A stretch of DNA of 64,000 nucleotides, taken from NCBI GenBank assembly GCA_963712815.1, contig CAVQJL010000012.1:124001-188000 (forward strand). Reading direction: 5' to 3'. Each line of letters begins with the position of its first letter. Position 1 is the stretch's first letter. Shown piece after piece: positions 8,484 through 17,476 of the stretch. The notes below the pieces were generated by a model. It did no database searches. It was not told where the DNA came from and saw only the letters and a list, made by a program, of their open reading frames with translations. A program made the translations under genes and the position numbers. The DNA comes from RPQJ01 sp963712815 (GTDB lineage: Bacteria; Pseudomonadota; Gammaproteobacteria; Steroidobacterales; Steroidobacteraceae).

Positions 8484-9494
8484 TCAGATCGCGTCGGCGA
8501 CGCGCACCAGGGTCTTGCCGAAGTTGTCGCCCCGCATCAGCCGGCAGAACGCCGCCGGCGCCTGCTCGAGGCCGTCGGTCACGTCCTCGCGATAGCGGAA
8601 CCTGCCCTCGCCGATCCAGCGGCCGATCACCTTCTGCAACTCGGCCATGCGATGGAAATGGTCGTAGACGACCAGTCCTTTGATCGTGGCCCGCGACGTG
8701 ACCACGGGACCGAGGAACGGCCCGCTCGACGGCGGCAGATCCATGCCGTATGCCTCGATCATTCCGCACAGGACGACCCGTGCGTGCAGCGCCAGGTTGG
8801 CAAGCGCCGCCGCGAGGACGTCGCCGCCGGCGTTGTCGAAGTACACGTCCACGCCTTCGGGACAGACGGCCCGGACCGCCGCAGGCAGGTCACCGGCCCG
8901 GCGATTCAAGCAGGCCTCGAAGCCGAGTTCCTCGACTGAATAGCGGCACTTCTCGTCCGAGCCGGCGATACCCACGGCCCGCGCGCCCGTCAGCCGGGCC
9001 ACCTGCCCGACCGTACAGCCGACGGCGCCCGTCGCTGCCGACACCAGCACCGTCTGTCCCGGCCGGGGCTCGCCGAGGTACACGAGCCCCGCGTAACCGG
9101 TGAGACCGGGCATTCCGAGCACGCCAAGCGCCGTCGAAACCGGCGCGAGCGCCGGATCGACCTTGCGCACGCCCTGCCCGTCCGACAGCGCGTACTCCTG
9201 CCAGCCGTTCTTCACGACCACGATGTCGGCCGGCGCGAACTGCGGATGCCGCGACTCGACCACCTGCGCGACCGTCTCGCCGTGCATCGGGTCGCCCGGC
9301 TGCATCGCCACGCCATAAAGGGCATGGCCCTTCATGACGTTGCGCAGGTAGGGATCGAGCGAGAGCCAGAGCGTCCGGGACAGGAATTGTCCCGGACCGG
9401 GCGATGGCACGGCCACGGTGTCCTGGCCGAAATCGCCGGGCACCGGGAGACCCCGCGGCACCCGCGCGAACAGCACGCGGCGGTTGCCGTCCAC
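8484..9494 (-). CDS. NADP-dependent oxidoreductase, MDR superfamily (PTGR/CurA type)
   Basis: A 336-residue zinc-independent medium-chain reductase of the prostaglandin/leukotriene reductase type, which reduces enone or 2-alkenal double bonds with NADPH. The N-terminal GroES-like domain has LSLDPYLRNVMKG. The Rossmann part has VLVSAATGAVGCTVGQVARL (about 155-175) with the AxGxxG turn, and YFDNAGGDVL near 230. It faces the tandem hydrolase gene convergently with a 10-base gap. Its stop is 16 bases after a peroxiredoxin gene read first on the same strand, so the two may share a transcript. The exact substrate cannot be told. Confidence 0.9.
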   Translation of the reverse strand: MDGNRRVLFARVPRGLPVPGDFGQDTVAVPSPGPGQFLSRTLWLSLDPYLRNVMKGHALYGVAMQPGDPMHGETVAQVVESRHPQFAPADIVVVKNGWQEYALSDGQGVRKVDPALAPVSTALGVLGMPGLTGYAGLVYLGEPRPGQTVLVSAATGAVGCTVGQVARLTGARAVGIAGSDEKCRYSVEELGFEACLNRRAGDLPAAVRAVCPEGVDVYFDNAGGDVLAAALANLALHARVVLCGMIEAYGMDLPPSSGPFLGPVVTSRATIKGLVVYDHFHRMAELQKVIGRWIGEGRFRYREDVTDGLEQAPAAFCRLMRGDNFGKTLVRVADAI

Positions 9495-9500
9495 TCCGCC

Positions 9501-9983
9501 TCAGATCTGGCTGAGGACGTGCTCCGCGCTCGAGACCTTGAATTCGCCCGGGCCCTCGACGAAGACGCTCTTCGCGACGCCGTCCTCGACGACGATGGCG
9601 AAGCGCTTGCCGCGGATCCCCATGCCGAAACCGGTCGCGTCGAGCTCCAGGCCGAGCGCCTTCGCGTACTCGGCGTTGCCGTCGGCCAGCATCAGCACCT
9701 TGTCCTCGACCGCCGAGGCCTTGCTCCAGGCCTTCATGACGAACACGTCATTGACGGCCATGCAGGCGACGGTATCCACGCCCTTTGATTTGAAGTCGGC
9801 GGCGTGCTGGATGAAGCCCGGCAGGTGCCTGGCGTCGCAGGTCGGAGTGAACGCACCCGGTACCGAGAACAGCACGACCTTCTTGCCCGCGAACAGCTGC
9901 TCGGTCGAAAGCTTCTGCGGACCTTCCGGTCCCGGGATCGTGAAAACGCCCGCAGGCATCTTGTCGCCGGCCTTGATCGTCAT
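9501..9983 (-). CDS. Peroxiredoxin (Prx5/AhpE-like, redoxin domain)
   Basis: A 160-residue thiol peroxidase. The peroxidatic Cys lies in PGAFTPTCDARHLPG (about residue 50), matching the PxxxT/SxxC active site. A second Cys occurs in ACMAVNDVFVMKAW, the region conserved in the Prx5 group. Length and the absence of a signal peptide fit a cytoplasmic enzyme reducing H2O2 or organic peroxides. A GGAGAA ribosome site precedes the ATG. It is read just before the MDR reductase on the same strand. Confidence 0.93.
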   Translation of the reverse strand: MTIKAGDKMPAGVFTIPGPEGPQKLSTEQLFAGKKVVLFSVPGAFTPTCDARHLPGFIQHAADFKSKGVDTVACMAVNDVFVMKAWSKASAVEDKVLMLADGNAEYAKALGLELDATGFGMGIRGKRFAIVVEDGVAKSVFVEGPGEFKVSSAEHVLSQI

Positions 9984-10045
9984 GTTCGTTCTCCTTGCGT
10001 GAGTGAGCTGTGATTGGCGTAGATGGTATCAGTGCCGCTGGTCGC

Positions 10046-10161
10046 GGGGGGTCTGCATCCGGATGAGCCCGGGCGGGACGCCGTGAATCCGTCCATGGAG
10101 GCTCGCGCGCGACATCCATGTCGCGCGACGCCCGCCCGGACTCTTCCAGACGCAGACCCCC
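10046..10161. repeat. Multi-armed intergenic palindrome (cloverleaf-like)
   Basis: An intergenic block between the peroxiredoxin and amidohydrolase genes has nested inverted repeats. The outer stem is 10047-10056 with 10152-10161 (GGGGGTCTGC type). The second stem is 10069-10077 with 10131-10139 (CCGGGCGGG type). Inside lie a 10-bp stem at 10106-10115 with 10118-10127 and an 8-bp palindrome TCCATGGA at 10092-10099. No T run follows, so a simple terminator is not the best reading. A dispersed REP/MITE-like repeat or a structured RNA is possible. Confidence 0.75.
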
Positions 10162-10167
10162 GAGGCG

Positions 10168-11640
10168 TCAGCAGGGTCGCGACAGGTACTGACCGCGCGG
10201 CGGTCCAGCGACCTTCCCTTTGTCGTAGATCAGGTGGCCCCGCAGGAAGGTGCTCACGACCTTGCCCGTGAGTTCCATGCCCTCGAACGGCGTGTAGCCT
10301 TGCGTCGATTCCGACTCGGCCGCCCGCACCACGAAAGACTTGTCCGGGTCGAACAGCACGAGGTCCGCATCGTAGCCCGGCGCGATGTCGCCCTTGCTAC
10401 GGAGGCCGAAGCGCTGCGCCGCATTCCAGGAGGTAAGCTCCGCGATGCGGTTCCACGACAGGCCGCGCCTGCGCCCCTCGCTCGCCACGCCCGACAGCAG
10501 GTACTCGGTGCCGCCGAAGCCCGACTTGCCAAGGAACACCTCGCCCGGATTCTTCGCATCCACCTTCATCTCGTGCCGGCAGCAGGCGTGGTCGCTGCAG
10601 ACCCAGTCGAGCTTGCCGTCGAGCAACGTCTCCCAGAGGTATTCGACGTCTGCGCGCGAGCGGATCGGCGGGTTCACCTTGGCGAGCACGCCCGTGGGCG
10701 CGTCGTAGTCGAGCAGCAGGTGGCCCACCGTGACTTCACGGCGGAAGTTCACGTGCGGGAACGCCTTCGCCATCTTGAGGGCGGCCTCGACCGCCTTGCG
10801 CGAGGTGAGGTGAAGCAGGTTGATGTTGGGGCAACCGGTCTCGTGCGCGAGGTAGGAGGCGATGCAGATCGCGAGGCCCTCGGAGTGCGGCGGGCGGGCC
10901 GCACTGTAGGCCTTGAGGCCGCTCAACCTGCCGTCCTGCTGCACGAGCTTCGTGTAGGCCGCCATGATCTCGGCCGTCTCGCAGTGCAGGCTGAGGCTGA
11001 TCACGTCGCGCCGGTCGGGGAACCGCTCCATGGCACGCTGAACGCCGCGCATCACGAATTCGAAGTGCGCGATGTCGTACTTCTCGTCCCGGTCGATCAT
11101 CAGGAACTCGTGCTGGTGGCTCGACGCGCCGTGCAGTCCGTAGCCGCCGTAGAACATGTAGATCTTGAACGAGGTCACCCCGTACTTCTCCACGAGCAGA
11201 GGTATCTCGTCGATGTGCCCCCGGTCCATCGGCGCCAGGTGATACGCGTAGTCCACGTGGAAGCGGCCGTGCGAGATCGCGAGTACCTCCGGGAAGAAGC
11301 CTGCGTACGGCCCGCCCTTGTTCAGGTAGTACTGGCCGGTGCGGAAGTAATTCAGGCTCGAGGTCACGCCACCCTGAGCCGCCGCGCGGCTCTCGGACAC
11401 CGCGTCCTCGGCGAGCGGCGAGTAGATGCCCGTGTGCATGTGCGGATCCACGAGCCCGGGGAATGCCAGAAGGCCCTTTCCATCGACGACCTTGCGCGCC
11501 TCCGCGGCGTCAATCTCGCGGCCGATCCTCGCGAACTTGCCGTCGGCGATCGCGACGTCCGCACGCTGCAGCGCCGCCTTGTTGGGGCGGGCAAGGCGCA
11601 CGTTCTTGACGAGCAGGTCGTATTTCCTGGTGGTGGTCAT
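10168..11640 (-). CDS. Dihydroorotase/hydantoinase-like cyclic amidohydrolase
   Basis: A 490-residue metal-dependent amidohydrolase of the dihydropyrimidinase/hydantoinase/allantoinase group, cleaving cyclic amide rings. Metal ligands are visible: DPHMHT (about 62-67), the candidate carboxylated Lys in TSFKIYMFYGG (near 155), SLHCET near 215, LHLTSRK near 255 and the catalytic Asp in CSDHACC near 330. All key positions look intact. The C-terminus has the usual composite beta domain (PGYDADLVLFDP). Substrate within the family is undetermined. It stands alone, with the exported-protein gene 19 bases upstream on the same strand. Confidence 0.88.
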   Translation of the reverse strand: MTTTRKYDLLVKNVRLARPNKAALQRADVAIADGKFARIGREIDAAEARKVVDGKGLLAFPGLVDPHMHTGIYSPLAEDAVSESRAAAQGGVTSSLNYFRTGQYYLNKGGPYAGFFPEVLAISHGRFHVDYAYHLAPMDRGHIDEIPLLVEKYGVTSFKIYMFYGGYGLHGASSHQHEFLMIDRDEKYDIAHFEFVMRGVQRAMERFPDRRDVISLSLHCETAEIMAAYTKLVQQDGRLSGLKAYSAARPPHSEGLAICIASYLAHETGCPNINLLHLTSRKAVEAALKMAKAFPHVNFRREVTVGHLLLDYDAPTGVLAKVNPPIRSRADVEYLWETLLDGKLDWVCSDHACCRHEMKVDAKNPGEVFLGKSGFGGTEYLLSGVASEGRRRGLSWNRIAELTSWNAAQRFGLRSKGDIAPGYDADLVLFDPDKSFVVRAAESESTQGYTPFEGMELTGKVVSTFLRGHLIYDKGKVAGPPRGQYLSRPC

Positions 11641-11659
11641 GGCGCGTGTCCCGCAGCGA

Positions 11660-12463
11660 TCAACGGGCGGATTCTACACTCGGCCCGAGGACGAACATGG
11701 CGTCGGGGATGGGTCCGCCGATCTCGGCCGAGGTCCAGCGGATGTCGGCGCTCTTCACCCCGTCGTAGTAGTGGCGGACGCGGCCCGGCTGCACGAATCC
11801 GTCGGGGCCGACGGTGTAGAAATCGGAGTACAGGCGCTGGTGAAAGCCTTTCGGCGTCTGCCAGCCTGCCGAGCGCACCGCGAAGCTGGACTGGTCGATG
11901 CCGAACAGCGTGCGCGTTCCGGTCGGGTCGGTCACGCGGACGAAATGGCACGGTCGGCCCTCGACCTGGTCGTCGGTCATGCGCTCGATCCCGAAGCCGG
12001 GCTGAAGCGCGAAACGGATGGCGCTGAAGCCGAAAGCGCTCGCCTCGTCGCCAGACGCTCGCTCGGGCGGCACGGGACCGTGCTGGTCGTAGGAGCGCTC
12101 GCCGTCGAACGCCACCTGGAAGATGAGCTTGTCACCCGCGTGGGCGTCGAGCCGGAACTTGCCGCTGCCCGCGTGTGCGCCCTGCGTGAGCTCGGCGGGA
12201 TAGACGCGGTACATCGCGTACCGATCGGCATGCACGCATCTCGACGGGTCGCCGTCGCGGCACAGCGTGGCCTCGCCCCGCATCACGTTCGTGCCCGCCG
12301 AGAGCCAGGCCTTCCCGCCGGCCGCCGCGTGGGCCCGTTCGATGATCTGCCGCGCGGTGAGATCCGTCGCCTGCGTGCCGCCAGCCACCAGCAGCATCGC
12401 GGCCAGCAGCCAGGCGTGACTCGCCCGCCGCGTCCGTCCGCGAAGCCACCGGTCGTCATGCAT
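11660..12463 (-). CDS. Exported protein of unknown function (LolA-like fold suspected)
   Basis: A 267-residue protein with a twin-basic N-terminus (RGRTRR) followed by a hydrophobic core (WLLAAMLLVAGG) and an AxA-type site near residue 33, so it is probably exported to the periplasm. The mature part is rich in beta-prone segments and starts ARQIIERAHAAAGG, like lipoprotein-sorting or heme/lipid-binding barrel proteins. The LolA-like idea is inference only. It precedes the amidohydrolase gene by 19 bases on the same strand and follows the DAHP synthase gene. Confidence 0.7.
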   Translation of the reverse strand: MHDDRWLRGRTRRASHAWLLAAMLLVAGGTQATDLTARQIIERAHAAAGGKAWLSAGTNVMRGEATLCRDGDPSRCVHADRYAMYRVYPAELTQGAHAGSGKFRLDAHAGDKLIFQVAFDGERSYDQHGPVPPERASGDEASAFGFSAIRFALQPGFGIERMTDDQVEGRPCHFVRVTDPTGTRTLFGIDQSSFAVRSAGWQTPKGFHQRLYSDFYTVGPDGFVQPGRVRHYYDGVKSADIRWTSAEIGGPIPDAMFVLGPSVESAR

Positions 12464-12487
12464 GTCGGGATTCTCGCGGGAATCGGG

Positions 12488-13573
12488 TCAGGCAGCGGCC
12501 GCCGGACCCTTCAGGAAGCGCGGCGCGGACTTGAGCCGTGCATCGAGCGACTGCAAAAGGCCCTCGGTCGTCTCCCAGTCGATGCACGCGTCGGTCACCG
12601 ACACGCCGTACTCGAGTGCGGCCCGGTTACCCGAGATCGGCTGGCTGCCCCAGTGCAGGTTGCTCTCGAGCATCAGCCCGACGAGCGAGCGATTGCCCTG
12701 CAGGATCTGGTTCGCGACGCTCTCCGCCACCAGCGACTGGAGTCCCGGGTCCTTGTTCGAGTTGCCATGGCTGCAATCGACCACGATTCGTGCGGGCAGC
12801 CCTGCCTGTTCGAGCTCGCGCTCGCAGGACGCGATGCTCACGGAGTCGTAGTTCGGACGACCGCCGCCGCCGCGCAGCACGATGTGTCCATAGCGGTTGC
12901 CCCGGGTCCGGAACACCGCCGACTGCCCCTGCTGGGTGATGCCGAGAAAGTGGTGGGGGTGCCCGGCCGACTGCAGCGCGTTGATGGCCACGGCGAGCGA
13001 GCCGTCGGTTCCGTTCTTGAAGCCCACCGGCGTCGACAGTCCGCTCGCCATTTCGCGGTGCGTCTGCGATTCGGTCGTGCGCGCGCCGATCGCAGTCCAG
13101 GTGACGAGCTCCGAGAGGTACTGCGGCATGATCGGGTCGAGTGCCTCGGTCGCTGCCGGCAGCCCGACGTCGGCGAGGAACAGCAGCAGCTCGCGTGCGA
13201 GCCCGATACCCTTCTCGATGTGGAACGAGTCGTCCATGTCCGGGTCGTTGATGAGCCCCTTCCAGCCGATGGTCGTGCGCGGCTTCTCGAAGTACACGCG
13301 CATGAGAACCAGCATGGTGTCCTCGACGCACTCGGCGAGGCCGCGCAGCCGGGTCGCATACTCCCGGGCCGCCTTCGGGTCGTGGATGGAACACGGGCCG
13401 ACGACGACGAACAGCCTCGGGTCCTCGCCGTCGAGGATGCGACGCACCGCGCCGCGGCTTCGATAGACGAACTCCTCGGAGGCGGGCGGCAGCGGCAGCG
13501 CGCGCTTGATCTCCTCGGGCGTGGGGAGCAGCTCGCTCGAAACGACGTTGACGTTGTGCAGGCGGTCTGGCAT
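12488..13573 (-). CDS. aroG: 3-deoxy-7-phosphoheptulonate synthase (class I, AroF/G/H type)
   Basis: A 361-residue enzyme of the first shikimate-pathway step, condensing PEP with erythrose 4-phosphate. Signature stretches are GPCSIHDPKAAREYATRL near 75-92, RVYFEKPRTTIGWKGLIND near 110, GARTTESQTHRE near 180, and GFKNGTDG with VDCSHGNSNKDP later. Length matches E. coli AroG, AroF and AroH (about 350). Which effector regulates it cannot be told from the sequence by eye, so the isoenzyme symbol is tentative. Confidence 0.95.
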   Translation of the reverse strand: MPDRLHNVNVVSSELLPTPEEIKRALPLPPASEEFVYRSRGAVRRILDGEDPRLFVVVGPCSIHDPKAAREYATRLRGLAECVEDTMLVLMRVYFEKPRTTIGWKGLINDPDMDDSFHIEKGIGLARELLLFLADVGLPAATEALDPIMPQYLSELVTWTAIGARTTESQTHREMASGLSTPVGFKNGTDGSLAVAINALQSAGHPHHFLGITQQGQSAVFRTRGNRYGHIVLRGGGGRPNYDSVSIASCERELEQAGLPARIVVDCSHGNSNKDPGLQSLVAESVANQILQGNRSLVGLMLESNLHWGSQPISGNRAALEYGVSVTDACIDWETTEGLLQSLDARLKSAPRFLKGPAAAA

Positions 13574-13645
13574 CGGGGGTGCGCCGGGTCTGGGTCCGGC
13601 CGGTATCTTACACAGCGTGATCCCGAGCCGTGTGTCCGGCCGGGA

Positions 13646-14422
13646 TCAGTCCGGGAAGACCCAGGCGGGCACATTCTGCCAGCCGCGCAGCAGCTCCGCA
13701 TCGAGCGCCCGCCATTGCGGCTCGAACGACTCTACGAGGCTCCAGAAGCGCGGCGAGTGGTTGAGCTGGCGTCGGTGACAGAGCTCGTGGAGCAGCAGGT
13801 AGCGCACCACCGCCGGGCGCTGGAACATCAGGCACATGTTGAGGCTGATCGTTCCCGTGGCCGAGCAGCTGCCCCAGCGCGTGCGTTGCCGGCGCAGGTG
13901 CATGCGCCTGTAGTCGATGCCGGTTTCGCGCGCCGTCTCGTCGAGCCGCAGCCGCAGCTCGTGCGCCGCGACGCCGGCCAGCCAGCGCAACAGCACCGGT
14001 GCCACGGCCCGGGCCGCATCGTCCGGCGCGCGCACCCGCAGCCGGCGCTCGCCGAGGTCTGCAACCGCCGCGCGGCGTGCGACCTCGTATTCCACGGTCC
14101 ACTGCTGTCCCGGCAGCGCCAGCTCGATGCGGTCCGGGCGGCGGTGGCCACCGGCCGGCACGAGCAAGGCAAACTCGCGGGCGCGACGCTCCGCCCACTC
14201 GCGGTGCCGCGACACGAATCGCTCGATGGCCGGCAGGCCGGTGCCGGGCGGCACGATCACCTCGATCCGTCCGCCGGGAAAGACACGCATGGATAGCCGC
14301 CGGGCACGCCGGCTGATCCGCACGTTCCAGCCCGGCGACGCGTCGCGCGGCGCCCAGAGCGGCATCTGCAGCGGACTGCCGTCCGAGCTTCGCGCAGCGG
14401 CGTCCCCGCCCCGTCTTCTCAT
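13646..14422 (-). CDS. YgjP-like (SprT/DUF45) zinc metallopeptidase-fold protein
   Basis: A 258-residue protein of the YgjP/DUF45 family. Its C-terminal part holds the gluzincin-like motif LLHELCHRRQLNHSPRFW (about 200-217), a HExxH plus downstream His arrangement. Just before it is the RMHLRRQRTRWGSCS stretch typical of the family. Function is uncertain in general; members are putative cytoplasmic metal-dependent hydrolases. It ends 72 bases before the DAHP synthase start, and its start is 4 bases after the end of the FtsX-type permease gene on the same strand. Confidence 0.9.
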   Translation of the reverse strand: MRRRGGDAAARSSDGSPLQMPLWAPRDASPGWNVRISRRARRLSMRVFPGGRIEVIVPPGTGLPAIERFVSRHREWAERRAREFALLVPAGGHRRPDRIELALPGQQWTVEYEVARRAAVADLGERRLRVRAPDDAARAVAPVLLRWLAGVAAHELRLRLDETARETGIDYRRMHLRRQRTRWGSCSATGTISLNMCLMFQRPAVVRYLLLHELCHRRQLNHSPRFWSLVESFEPQWRALDAELLRGWQNVPAWVFPD

Positions 14423-14426
14423 CGGC

Positions 14427-15617
14427 CTAGAACTCCCTCAGACCCTCGGTGATCGGCAGCCGCGCCGCCCGCAGGCCGGGCAACAGGCCGCCGACGAGGC
14501 CGAGTATGAGTGCGTAGCCGAGACCGGTCACCAGCAGTTTCGGCGTGACGGTGAATGCGAAACTGATCTGGCTGAAGCTCGCCCAGTTGAGCGTCGAGGC
14601 CTGGTACCCGTTCAGGGCCAGATACACCAGTGCCCCGCCGGCAATGCCGCCGAGCAGCCCGAGGACGACGGCCTCGAGCAACACCGAGGCGAGCACGGGT
14701 GCCGCGCCGAAACCGAGCGCGCGCAGTGTGGCTATCTCGCGGGTGCGCGACGACACGGCGGAGTACATGGTGTTGAGCGCCGCGAACACCGCGCCGATGC
14801 CCATCAGCACCGCGATGGCCGTGCCGACGTACCGGATCAGCGTGATCAGGATCCGGGACTGGTCTGCATAGAACTCCCGCTCGCTGCGCACCGTCGCGTT
14901 GACGCGCGGGTCCGCATCCAGCCAGCGCTCCAGCTCCGCGATCGAATCCGCGCGTAGCAGCTGCGCGCGCACCACCTGCACCGAGCTTCCCCGGCGATAC
15001 ACGCCCTGCAGGACCGTGAGGTCCGTCCACACCTCGGACTCGGACACGCTGCCGCCGGACTCGAACACGCCGACCACGCGCCAGACATGCGAGCCCCACT
15101 TGACGTCCTGGCCGAGGTCCACGTTGGCGAACTGGGCGAAGACTCCGCGACCGACGATCACCTCGTCCTTGCCCGGCTCGAACATGCGGCCTGCCACGAT
15201 GCGGAAGTCCTCTCGGACGCCGACGGCGCGTGCCGTCACGCCGCGGAACGGCACGTTGGCGCCGGTGCCGGTGCTGCGCATCGGCAGGTCCACGATCGTG
15301 TAGAACTCCGGCGACGCGATCGGTCCACCGGCGTCCCTCACGATGCCGGGTGCCGAGACGATGACGTTGACCTCTTCGCGGCTGAAAGCGCTCGACAGCT
15401 CGTCCGGCGAGCCGCCGCGCAGCACCAGTGCGACATCGTCGCGCCCCGACAGGTCGAGCGCGGCGCGGAATCCCTCCCCCATCGACAGCAGGGACACGAG
15501 CACCGCGACCACGCCGCCGATCCCGACGACGGCGACCAGCGACGTGCCGAGGCGCGACGGCAGGTTGCGCAGGTTCATCAGCGTGACCGCCGCCAGCTGG
15601 TTGAGCCAGTTCGTCAT
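14427..15617 (-). CDS. ABC transporter permease, FtsX/MacB type (first of two)
   Basis: A 396-residue permease with an N-terminal helix (about 25-50), a large periplasmic domain (about 60-260) and three C-terminal helices forming an FtsX domain (about 275-390), ending TEGLREF. It resembles MacB/DevC-type exporter permeases. It is the last gene of a unit read adaptor, ATPase, permease, permease on the minus strand, with 7 bases between the two permeases. Substrate is unknown; such systems usually export lipids, peptides or antibiotics with an HlyD-like adaptor. Confidence 0.9.
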   Translation of the reverse strand: MTNWLNQLAAVTLMNLRNLPSRLGTSLVAVVGIGGVVAVLVSLLSMGEGFRAALDLSGRDDVALVLRGGSPDELSSAFSREEVNVIVSAPGIVRDAGGPIASPEFYTIVDLPMRSTGTGANVPFRGVTARAVGVREDFRIVAGRMFEPGKDEVIVGRGVFAQFANVDLGQDVKWGSHVWRVVGVFESGGSVSESEVWTDLTVLQGVYRRGSSVQVVRAQLLRADSIAELERWLDADPRVNATVRSEREFYADQSRILITLIRYVGTAIAVLMGIGAVFAALNTMYSAVSSRTREIATLRALGFGAAPVLASVLLEAVVLGLLGGIAGGALVYLALNGYQASTLNWASFSQISFAFTVTPKLLVTGLGYALILGLVGGLLPGLRAARLPITEGLREF

Positions 15618-15624
15618 CGCGGCG

Positions 15625-16785
15625 TCATTCGCGTCGCAGCGCCTCGACGATCCGCAGTTGCATGGCCTGGGCCGCCGGCACGGCGCCAGCCACGAGGCCG
15701 AGGCCGAGCATGAAGGCGACGCCCATCAGCACGGCCTTGCCCTGCAGGCTGAACCCCGGCAGGTACTGGGCGAACACGGGCTCGAACTGCACCCCCAGCC
15801 ACCACGCGCCGGCGAGCCCGATGGCGCCGCCCAGCACGGTGATCAGCACGGCTTCGGCGAGCACCAGCGCGAGCACGCCGACGTTCGAGAACCCGAGCGT
15901 CTTGAGCACGCCGATCTCGTTGGTACGCTCGCGCACCGACTGCGCCATGGTGTTGGCCGTGACCAGCAGCATGGTGAAGAAGACCGCGGTCACGATGGCC
16001 CGCAGGATGGCGCCGATGTTGCCCACCTGGTTGACGAACGACTGCGCCATGGCGCGCTCCGACGAGGTCTTGGTCTCCGCCGGGGAGTTCGTGAACTGCA
16101 AGTCGATCTGGCGCGCGATCGACTGGGCGCGATCGACGTCGTCCACTTTCACGAGGTACCAGCCGACCAGGCCCTTGGCCTGCGCCTTCGCCTCGTCGAA
16201 ATAGTCCTGGTTGAGGAGGATCTGGCGCGTATCGCCACCGTCCGGAAGCTCGTAGATTGCGCTGACCGTCACCTCCCAGGCGTCGCTGCCGTCGGCGCGC
16301 CGCCAGATCGAGGAGCGCAGCGGTACCTTGTCGCCGACTTTCCAGCCGGTCAGGTCCGCGACACCGCGCCCGATCAGGATGCCGGTACGGTCGGCGAGCC
16401 ACGCGAGCCGCTCCTGCTCGGGCATCAGGTACTCGGGGTACATGCGCAGGAACGCCTCGGGCTTGACCGGGAACGCGGGCAGCTGGTTGCGCTCGTTCTG
16501 GAACCAGGCACCGAACCAGGTCTGCGGCGTGACGTCCACGACGCCGTCGATCGCGCGGATGCGGTTCTCGTAGCTCTGGGGGATGAGCTGGGTGAAGGAG
16601 ATCTTGTGCATGGTGATGAGCCGGTCGGCACCGGCGATGTCGACGCCCGACTGCAGTGCGTGGCGCATGGAGTCGGCCAGCCCGTAGAGCAGGAAGGCCA
16701 CCGCGATCGAGGCCAGCGTGAAGAAGGTTCGCAGGCGCTTGCGACGCAGGCTGGCTGCGAGCAGCGGCAGGTAGCGGCCGATCAC
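15625..16785 (-). CDS. ABC transporter permease, FtsX type (second of two)
   Basis: A 386-residue permease. The chosen GTG at 16785 overlaps the reconstructed ATPase stop (GTGA) and gives VIGRYLPLLAASLRRKRLRTFFTL in part, a normal start for this family. One N-terminal helix precedes a periplasmic domain (about 55-250). Three C-terminal helices follow, with a VRERTNEIGVLKTLGFSN stretch typical of FtsX-domain permeases near 290. It probably forms a heterodimer with the neighbouring permease. The frame stays open upstream, but only as the continuation of the frameshifted ATPase. Confidence 0.88.
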   Translation of the reverse strand: MIGRYLPLLAASLRRKRLRTFFTLASIAVAFLLYGLADSMRHALQSGVDIAGADRLITMHKISFTQLIPQSYENRIRAIDGVVDVTPQTWFGAWFQNERNQLPAFPVKPEAFLRMYPEYLMPEQERLAWLADRTGILIGRGVADLTGWKVGDKVPLRSSIWRRADGSDAWEVTVSAIYELPDGGDTRQILLNQDYFDEAKAQAKGLVGWYLVKVDDVDRAQSIARQIDLQFTNSPAETKTSSERAMAQSFVNQVGNIGAILRAIVTAVFFTMLLVTANTMAQSVRERTNEIGVLKTLGFSNVGVLALVLAEAVLITVLGGAIGLAGAWWLGVQFEPVFAQYLPGFSLQGKAVLMGVAFMLGLGLVAGAVPAAQAMQLRIVEALRRE

Positions 16786-17476
16786 CCCGCGTCCTCCCGA
16801 AGCAGGCCCTTGTCGAGGTGCACGGTGCGGTGCGCGCGCTCGGCAGCGTGCGGGTCGTGGGTCACCATGATGATCGTCTTGCCGTACTCGCGGTTGAGCG
16901 CCTGCAGCAGGTCGAGGATCTCGTCGCCCGACTTGCGGTCGAGGTCGCCGGTCGGCTCGTCGCAGAGCAGCAGCGTCGGGATCGGTGACGATGGCCCGCG
17001 CGATGCCGACGCGCTGCTCCTGCCCGCCCGAGAGCTCGCGCGGACGGTGCCTTGCCCGGTCCGAGAGGCCGACCAGCTTCAAGCGCCGCCGCGACGCGCC
17101 GGTTGCGCTGCTCCCGCGTCAGGTCCTTCAGCAGCAGCGGCAGCTCGACGTTGCGCTCCGCCGTCAGCACCGGCAGCAGGTTGTAGATCTGGAACACGAA
17201 GCCGACGTGATCGGCGCGCCAGCGGGCGAGCGCCCCGCCCCCGAGCTGGTCCACGCGCAGCCCGTCCACCTCGAGCGCGCCCGAGGTCGGCCTGTCGAGG
17301 CCGCCGATCAGGTTGAGCAGCGTCGACTTGCCGGAGCCGGACGGCCCCATCAGCGCGACGAAGTCGCCCGCCGCGATCTCGAGCGACAGGCCGTCGAGCA
17401 CGCGCACGACCTCGGCGTCCCGCCGGTACTCCTTCACCAGTTCCCGGATGCGGACGATCGGCTCGGCCACGATCAA
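16782..17476 (-). CDS. ABC transporter ATP-binding protein (two frameshifts)
   Basis: A MacB/LolD-like ATPase energising the two adjacent permeases. Walker A GPSGSGKSTLLN (near 45) and the Q-loop VFQIYNLLP are in the first frame. An extra base near 17082 shifts the frame, and the next frame carries the signature RELSGGQEQRVGIARAIV. A second extra base near 16981 shifts again. The third frame holds Walker B LLLCDEPTGDLD and the H-loop VTHDPHAAERA, ending LLREDAG. Restored length is about 230 residues. All motifs survive, so sequence error is plausible. It overlaps the adaptor gene by 4 bases. Confidence 0.87.

Noticed and set aside
12488..14296. Very long + strand frame opposite DAHP synthase and YgjP genes
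   Set aside because: Low-complexity Arg/Ala/Gly composition with no motif; the minus strand carries complete conserved genes.
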